From Durusdinium trenchii (taxonomy: Eukaryota > Sar > Dinophyceae > Suessiales > Symbiodiniaceae), in assembly GCA_963970005.1 (NCBI GenBank), contig CAXAMN010026772.1, forward strand, positions 124,001 to 188,000: a DNA stretch of 64,000 nt, read 5' to 3'. The translations under genes and the position numbers were made by a program. The notes below the pieces were generated by a model. That model searched no databases. It was not told the origin of the DNA and was given only the letters and a program-made list of their open reading frames with translations. Below, piece after piece: positions 58,928-64,000 of the stretch. Position 1 is the first letter of the stretch, and each line of letters begins with the position of its first letter.

Positions 58928-59030
58928 CCCTAGGGATCCAGTCGTACCTTCTCAGAGGGTACTTGGACCCTCCAAACCTACATAGCAGTGTCTCCAATCA
59001 CCTTCTGAGAAGGTACTTGGATCCCTAGGG
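58928..59030. repeat. ~100-bp element with near-perfect inverted ends
   Basis: CCCTAGGGATCCAGTCGTAC with CTTCTCAGA at the left, and CTTCTGAGAAGGTACTTGGA with TCCCTAGGG at the right. After reverse complementing, the ends match over about 28 bases with few differences. Shorter relatives (AGGGTACTTGGACCCTCC) lie inside and at 28550-28620 and 50936-50965. Confidence 0.7.
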
Positions 59031-59114
59031 ACATGGAACCCTAAAACCACTGGGTTCATCTTGGGAACCGGAAACCATTCTCGGGGTCACCGGTGAGACT
59101 GGAAGCTCCTAGAG

Positions 59115-59178
59115 GTCGACAAGATCCCACGTCGACTCCTGTCGACTCCGGATCGACTGACTGTCGACTCCGGTCGAC
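59115..59178. repeat. GTCGAC cluster
   Basis: Five GTCGAC palindromes at 59115, 59131, 59141, 59163 and 59173, plus one ATCGAC at 59152, mostly followed by TCC. Confidence 0.8.
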
Positions 59179-59454
59179 CTCGGATGGTCCAGGTTTCCAC
59201 ACAAGAGGAGGTGCAAACATGAGTTGCTGGTGACGTGATTGCAAGCCTCAATCTCCAAACAAAGTCCTGTCCCTTTAAAGTTCCAAATGCGGGGTGGAGA
59301 GCAGGGTCGACTCGCCCCATCTGACCCCCGTTTGGCAGGAGTTGTTCGGCCCACCGGAATGACCATTGATAGCCCATTCAAGTGGAACCGTGGCCGCAGG
59401 GCAACTCATCATGCAGTCATAGAGTTCTGTTGAAAGAGGAGTAAAGAACATATT

Positions 59455-59555
59455 ACCCACACACTCCATGTATTACATACCGTATTTGCTCACATTGGAG
59501 CGGCTTGAGGGGTCAATGTAGGCATATATTCCATTCATGGAGTGTCTGGGTTAGA
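59455..59555 (-). repeat. palindromic dispersed element, best terminal inverted repeats
   Basis: The left end has CACACACTCCATGTATTAC and the right end CATTCATGGAGTGTCTGGG, which are inverted relative to each other. TTGAGGGGTCAATGTAGGC lies between. About 100 bp long. Confidence 0.7.
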
Positions 59556-61845
59556 CATAAAAACAAACATACGTAATACAGCATAGCATAAGGACCATCA
59601 ACCCTCTGGATTGGTATGTTTTTACTTAACATCGGTCTCCATTGTCTCCAGCAAGCATGGCATCCCGGCAAGCGATGGCCAACCATCCAACCAGGAGTCT
59701 GGCATGGAGTCGGGCGGTTGTTGGTCAACAAGTGCTCAGGGATACACCCAAATCGCCTCCTGCAAGAGCCTAGATGAAGTTGCTAGCTATGTCCTGACTG
59801 CATCCATTGTAACCTCCAGCGAAAGTAAGGGCAAGTAGATGAAACATTATTACTGTAAGTGGGCTCACCGTTAAACCCCCTTCGACCCCGCAGAAAGCGC
59901 TTCACAAATACCACTTGCTGACCGGCTGCAGCTCGGCAGAACTGAGGAGTACGTGTTAGGTTAACAACACCATGATAATGCTGATTCCCCAACACTTTTG
60001 ACTAAAAGCACAAAAGATCACACATGGCATCGTTGTGACAACGTATCAACGCAACATCTTTTGTATGTTAGCCAGTTACGTCTTGGAGGATAGTCTTGGA
60101 GGTGAAAGTACTTCCAAAGCAAAGTCTTTTGGAACCGAAGGACATCCAAGAAGGGTTGGAATGTCCTGGATCCTTAGGGGTTAATATGGGACATGACCCT
60201 ATAAAGAAGTAAAGACACAAAAACTGTACTCTGAAGGGTCCAGGTACGATTCATTCGTTCATTCCGCCAAAAAACATGCAGCAAATGAAAGAAACAAATC
60301 CAGTGCTTTGACTCGGTTGCCAGCCTGTATGATTAAAAAACATCGATGGAGACCGAAGCAATTGTTCAATACCCATCAATACCCTAGGACCTAGGAGATG
60401 AATTGCAAACTGCTTTGTTCCTTGTCATTAATTATCGTTCATCGCGCAGAAACTACATAAATAACCCCCAATCAAAAGGAAAGAACTGTGGTTCCCCTTC
60501 AAATGACAATGGAACAAACCCTTTGGACACAAATGACCTCTCCATCTGGAGTTCTCTCTCCCCCCCACTGGGCCTCGTTGCTGAGATGAACAGTGTTGGC
60601 CTGGCATGAGGCACTATCACCATGGGGCACTGGGCGCGGAATCCGGGGTCAGCACTGAGCTCTTAACCATTGGCCACTTGGACCACTTCATACCACTTCC
60701 CCCAAAAAGAGTTACTAGGGGTTGCCACGGAAGGAACGTCTATAGTAACACACAGCAAGTAGTTCCCAGATGAGCTGTTCAACTCGTTCATTATTTAAGG
60801 AAAAATAGGACGAACACCTATGAACACCTGATGATTTTTTACTGGTTTCCATCAAAGGCTAATCAGGGCCATATTGCTGTCAGGGTCAGTCTTATATTGC
60901 TGTCTTCAGGTTCCATATTGAAGATAAACCACAACCAAACCGCTGGCAGCAACTGATGTGACATGAGCCAGCCATGATCCCACATCAAGTTGTGGCTATC
61001 TCCAAAATTGTCCGATGTTTGCTTGAACATGATCTATATATAGTCTCTATGCTTTGTCGCCCCATCTTACCATCTAGTCTAGGTCTAGGTGTCCTTTTCA
61101 ATCCTTTTTCTTTCACCCGTTCCATTGCCAGCAAGACCTGCCAGGTCTTGCCCACACCTCCACATAATCACTCTCCGGAGGAAGCATGGGCGGTAGGTCC
61201 TGCAACTGCTTGGTGCAGCTCGGACCGGGGTCTGGAAACCTGGACCCAAACCCGGCGCAGCCGATATGGAGAAGGTTTGGAGAAGGCCGGTATGGACTTC
61301 AAAGAACCATCTGGATCCGTAACCTACCTGGTTCTTTAAAATAACCATCTGATATTCTGGTTTGAGATCACTTAGGCTGTAAACCTATTTTTGGGGGAAG
61401 GTCACTTTTAGGGACTCCAAAAGGGCCACCTTGAAGAAGAAACTGGCAAGAAAAAACACGATGTCCTTGGATTCACTGAATTCTAAAACTGCCAACCATA
61501 AACTTGGCGTCTGTGAGTTGCAAGTTCGTCAGACTCAACGATAGTATTTGGGAAAACGGGCACAATTTTCGATTCTATTATATCTTTGGAGGGTCTAGGT
61601 ACTTGAACATGCTGCTCATCCCGCTTCTAGACCCAATGTGCGTTCCGGACGTTTATGGCTGTCCCGGCTGCATTATTAAGGCTGGAACAGCAACCTCGCT
61701 GTGCCGGGCGTCAAAATGCTTGTGACTTACGAGACCATTTACAACTGTTTCAGGAAACCTTCTCCTTGCATATGTCATGAGCAATACAAAAGACCAAGCT
61801 CCTGCAGGCTACAGGAAACCTTCACCCCAACAATCCATGGAATAT

Positions 61846-62373
61846 TTACCTATTGTCCCTTAAACAAAACTCAAGCCACCACAAATGTAGGCAGATATTC
61901 CCGTCCCAGTAGATTGTCGTGTAGATGATCACCACAGGGGAAGATCCTGCACAAAGCATTGAAACAATTTTGCGCCACAGCCTCCAGGCAGCTGGCGTCT
62001 TCTCCACGCACAAGCTTCGAAGGCTGACCAGCGAAGGCTGCGTAGCGACCAAGAGCAGGTCCAACCCATCAACCTCACTCGTGCTGAATATGGGCCGAGA
62101 CAAGAATTGGAACAACGGCATAGAAAGCCCATTCACCACGGACATGCCGAGCAAGCAAACATCCAAGCCCTGTGCAACCTCTTCCGCATTGAATGCGCAG
62201 GGCAAAACAACATCCTGGGCATCCAGATCAGCGTCAGATGCTAGCTTGCACTCGCCGATGAGGCTGCCGATCCCGCTCTCTGCAATTGCCACCTGGCCTC
62301 TGTAGCAAGTCGGCTTGCCAGGCTTGCCATGCAGCCCCCCAGACTTTCTCCATGCGTAAGCATGGCCGCCCAA
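61846..62373 (-). other. open minus-strand frame, not recognised
   Basis: A 175-residue frame lies downstream of the reverse transcriptase remnant on the same strand. It has segments of moderate coding character (GQVAIAESGIGSLIGECKLA) and no motif I recognise. It could be the 3' part of the LINE or chance. The plus strand over the same bases is also open (61925-62305). Confidence 0.2.
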
Positions 62374-62658
62374 GGCTGCTTGACAACTATGGCCTTGAGG
62401 GAGGCCTTGTCAATTTGTGCCCGCGCTTTGCCACTTGACCCGCGCCGGTTTTGCCAAAATGTTGCCGTTGGCTTTCAAAGTATCTTCCCAGCATGCTACC
62501 ATGTCTTCCTGTCTAGATTTTAGGGTTTGACTGACTGCGCCCGTTTGACACAAAGTTGAAGCTAAGACCATCCTCATACCTTCCAAGCATCTTGGCATTA
62601 TACATTTTCCATATATTTCCATGCTATACGACAAAGGGTCCTTCTTATCAGAACGACG

Positions 62659-62800
62659 AGAACGTTTTTCACTGCCGTCAAGGAGAAGGCTCGCCCGGCC
62701 AAATTGGAGGAGATCGCTGCTGAGATTGATTCGATTCTCAGCAACCTCAAGGCCGACCGATTGGACACCCCCAATCTCTGCCGCCTGGTCATTGCCTGGG
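62659..62800 (+). CDS. possible helical exon
   Basis: The plus-strand frame reads FTAVKEKARPAKLEEIAAEI, DSILSNLKADRLDTPNLCR and LVIAWG, with strong coding and helical character. There is no start and the right boundary is unclear. It faces the reverse transcriptase remnant and may be an unrelated exon or an antisense coincidence. Confidence 0.25.
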
Positions 62801-62945
62801 GATGCAGATCCCTCCCTGGCACAAAAAGCCCACCAGAACGTGCTTGTTCGCCTGCGTTGGCGGTTGGTTGCTTGATGGTTCCTACACCATCACCCAGCGG
62901 AATTTTGTGACCACGACCATTTTTCAAGGCTCCTACTTGTTACAG

Positions 62946-63204
62946 TTACCATCCCTCTCGGTAGGTCCGAAAACACGCCCACCTGGAAGTCGGCGGCGCA
63001 GTGAAAGTGAAGAGCACCAGCGAGATTGGCGTCATCCAGGCCAAGGCAGGCTCAGGCATGAGTATGCAACATCTTGAATCACGCGACACAGCTGCGTCGT
63101 GAGCTGTTCTCTGAAGCGACTGGTTGATGTCATTAGCCGTTGCCCACGTGACAGTTGCATAAGCCGTCGGCTTGGCAGCTTTCTGACACAGGGCATGGAA
63201 CAGG
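62946..63204 (-). pseudogene. continuation of the degenerate LINE reverse transcriptase
   Basis: The minus-strand frame after a short break reads HDLFHALCQKAAKPTAYATV, then TWATANDINQSLQRTAHDAA. In another frame just below it reads CLGLDDANLAGALHFHCAAD, where LDD may be the reverse transcriptase motif C. At least one further frameshift is needed to join them. Identity rests mainly on adjacency to the motif A block. Confidence 0.4.
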
Positions 63205-64000
63205 TCATGCTGCGGAGGACCTTTCGTCATGATGTTCTATTTCATCGCTGTCTGCTGTCTTGATTGTTACTTGAATGGTCTCTGACTTGGCCAGTCTTTT
63301 GCCGGACTGCGTAGGACAGAAATGGAGGGGCATCAAGTTTTTCACTCCCATATCCCAGCCGCGAGGGCGCTTTCCAAGTAGTGGGAAGTGGGCAAGGCAT
63401 TGCTCCAAGAGGTGCTGCCGCGACACAGTGTTGAAGGCGTTCTTGAAGTCAAGCTGCAGTGCCACCTTTTTTGGAGTCGGGTGGCTGACGCTCATGCGCC
63501 CAGCCTCAACACCACCCGGCGCAGCCACACCTGCTTGGGTTGGCCAAAAGTAGCGGGCGGCGTGCTCCTTAACCAAATTCATGAAGCATTTCCCAGTCAA
63601 GCGACGAAGCACTTCGCCAACGGCGATTGGTCGGACACAGCAACCAAGGAGGCACCAGCCACAGCAGCAGCACAGGCACCGCCTTGCCCGAGCAAGTTCA
63701 GGACTGCTGTGAGCTGCTGGAAGAAGCCGTCGGCTTGTCCAGGCACCCCTGCCTCAAGGAGGTGGTGCGCGGGCCGAAGCTTTGGAGCATCCGGCACAAG
63801 TTCCGGGGCAGGGGGAAGGTGGTGGCGCTCCGGCACGGTGGGGGAGGGCTGCGAGGGGTGAAGGGCTTGCAGGGCAGCAGCCGTCTCAGAGGTGGTAGGG
63901 GCAAGGCCGCGGGAGAGAGGGCAGCACAGGCTTTGCAGTCACAGCCCTCGCGGGCGAGGCTGGTAGCCAGGTCCCGTTGTTGCTCTGCAGTGGGAGGGCG
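63205..64000 (-). pseudogene. degenerate LINE reverse transcriptase, runs off the right edge
   Basis: Read on the minus strand from 64000 downwards: PPTAEQQRDLATSLAREG, a Pro/Ser-rich linker, LRPAHHLLEAGVPGQADGFF, AAAVAGASLVAVSDQSPLAK, then after a frame change near 63600 LRRLTGKCFMNLVKEHAARY, FWPTQAGVAAPGGVEA and LQLDFKNAFNTVSRQHLLE. The last block is reverse transcriptase motif A with its catalytic Asp. The pattern fits non-LTR elements common in dinoflagellates. At least one frameshift is present and the usual QQGDPLGP block is not found, so this copy is dead. The 5' end lies beyond the window. Confidence 0.65.

Larger units (their letters stand above)
54385..61845. other. gene-poor, repeat-rich interval
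   Basis: It holds GC-rich spots (54800-54990, including GAGCGAGCGG duplications), a tandem GATCCAKTGGTGTGACCGGT pair (57459-57500), a (GTT)n run (58597-58640), the 58928-59030 inverted repeat, the GTCGAC cluster (59115-59178) and a palindromic element copy. The open frames at 55500-56108 lie on both strands and lack consistent coding character; I call none. Confidence 0.4.

Overview
The window reads as nuclear DNA of a dinoflagellate, most likely a symbiodiniacean or other Suessiales relative. Four observations support this. Several introns have GC or GA donors with an AG acceptor that is usually followed by G, which is a dinoflagellate hallmark. The two largest genes belong to protein families that I recognise as heavily expanded in Symbiodinium-type genomes. 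Degenerate non-LTR retrotransposon pieces are of the kind common in those genomes. The rest is intron-like or intergenic DNA full of short dispersed repeats, (TA)n tracts and small palindromes. All calls come from reading the sequence; no database search was made. || Layout: 1-5.4 kb is gene-poor and carries a 21-bp tandem repeat and one copy of a dispersed palindromic element. 5.5-12.5 kb (+) is a multi-exon gene with a long lysine-rich/acidic region followed by a methyltransferase-like domain. 13.0-19.7 kb (+) is a second multi-exon gene with coiled-coil-like exons and a large last exon whose layout of acidic residues and Cys pairs recalls TNP2/CACTA-type transposases. The gap between these genes (12.55-12.74 kb) holds a cluster of CCGTAA motifs. 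Related AAAACCTG/CAGGTTTT palindromes lie before, between and after the genes (about 5.47, 12.55-12.71 and 19.80-19.85 kb). The pair may therefore be one 14-kb mobile unit or two adjacent units; this is the best candidate in the window for something undescribed. || 20-34 kb is mostly repeats, with one short intact gene at 27.8 kb (basic, VPKKP-repeat N-terminus plus an MBD- or AP2-like C-terminal module) and large 21-bp and 40-bp tandem arrays at 25.06-25.9 kb. 34.1-35.5 kb (-) is a clean two-exon gene for a ubiquitin-like/ankyrin-repeat protein with a GC-AG intron. 35.6-51.7 kb is repeat-rich with only weak exon candidates. 51.8-52.7 kb (+) is a frameshifted C-terminal fragment of a LINE-type polyprotein (RNase H tail plus downstream region). 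53.6-54.4 kb looks like a decayed acidic/basic reading frame. 54.4-61.8 kb is repeat-rich and gene-poor. The right edge (about 62.9-64.0 kb, -) is a degenerate LINE reverse transcriptase running off the window. || The three supported host-type genes show no shared pathway. The common themes are nucleic-acid-associated basic proteins, transposon-derived enzymes and repeat proteins.
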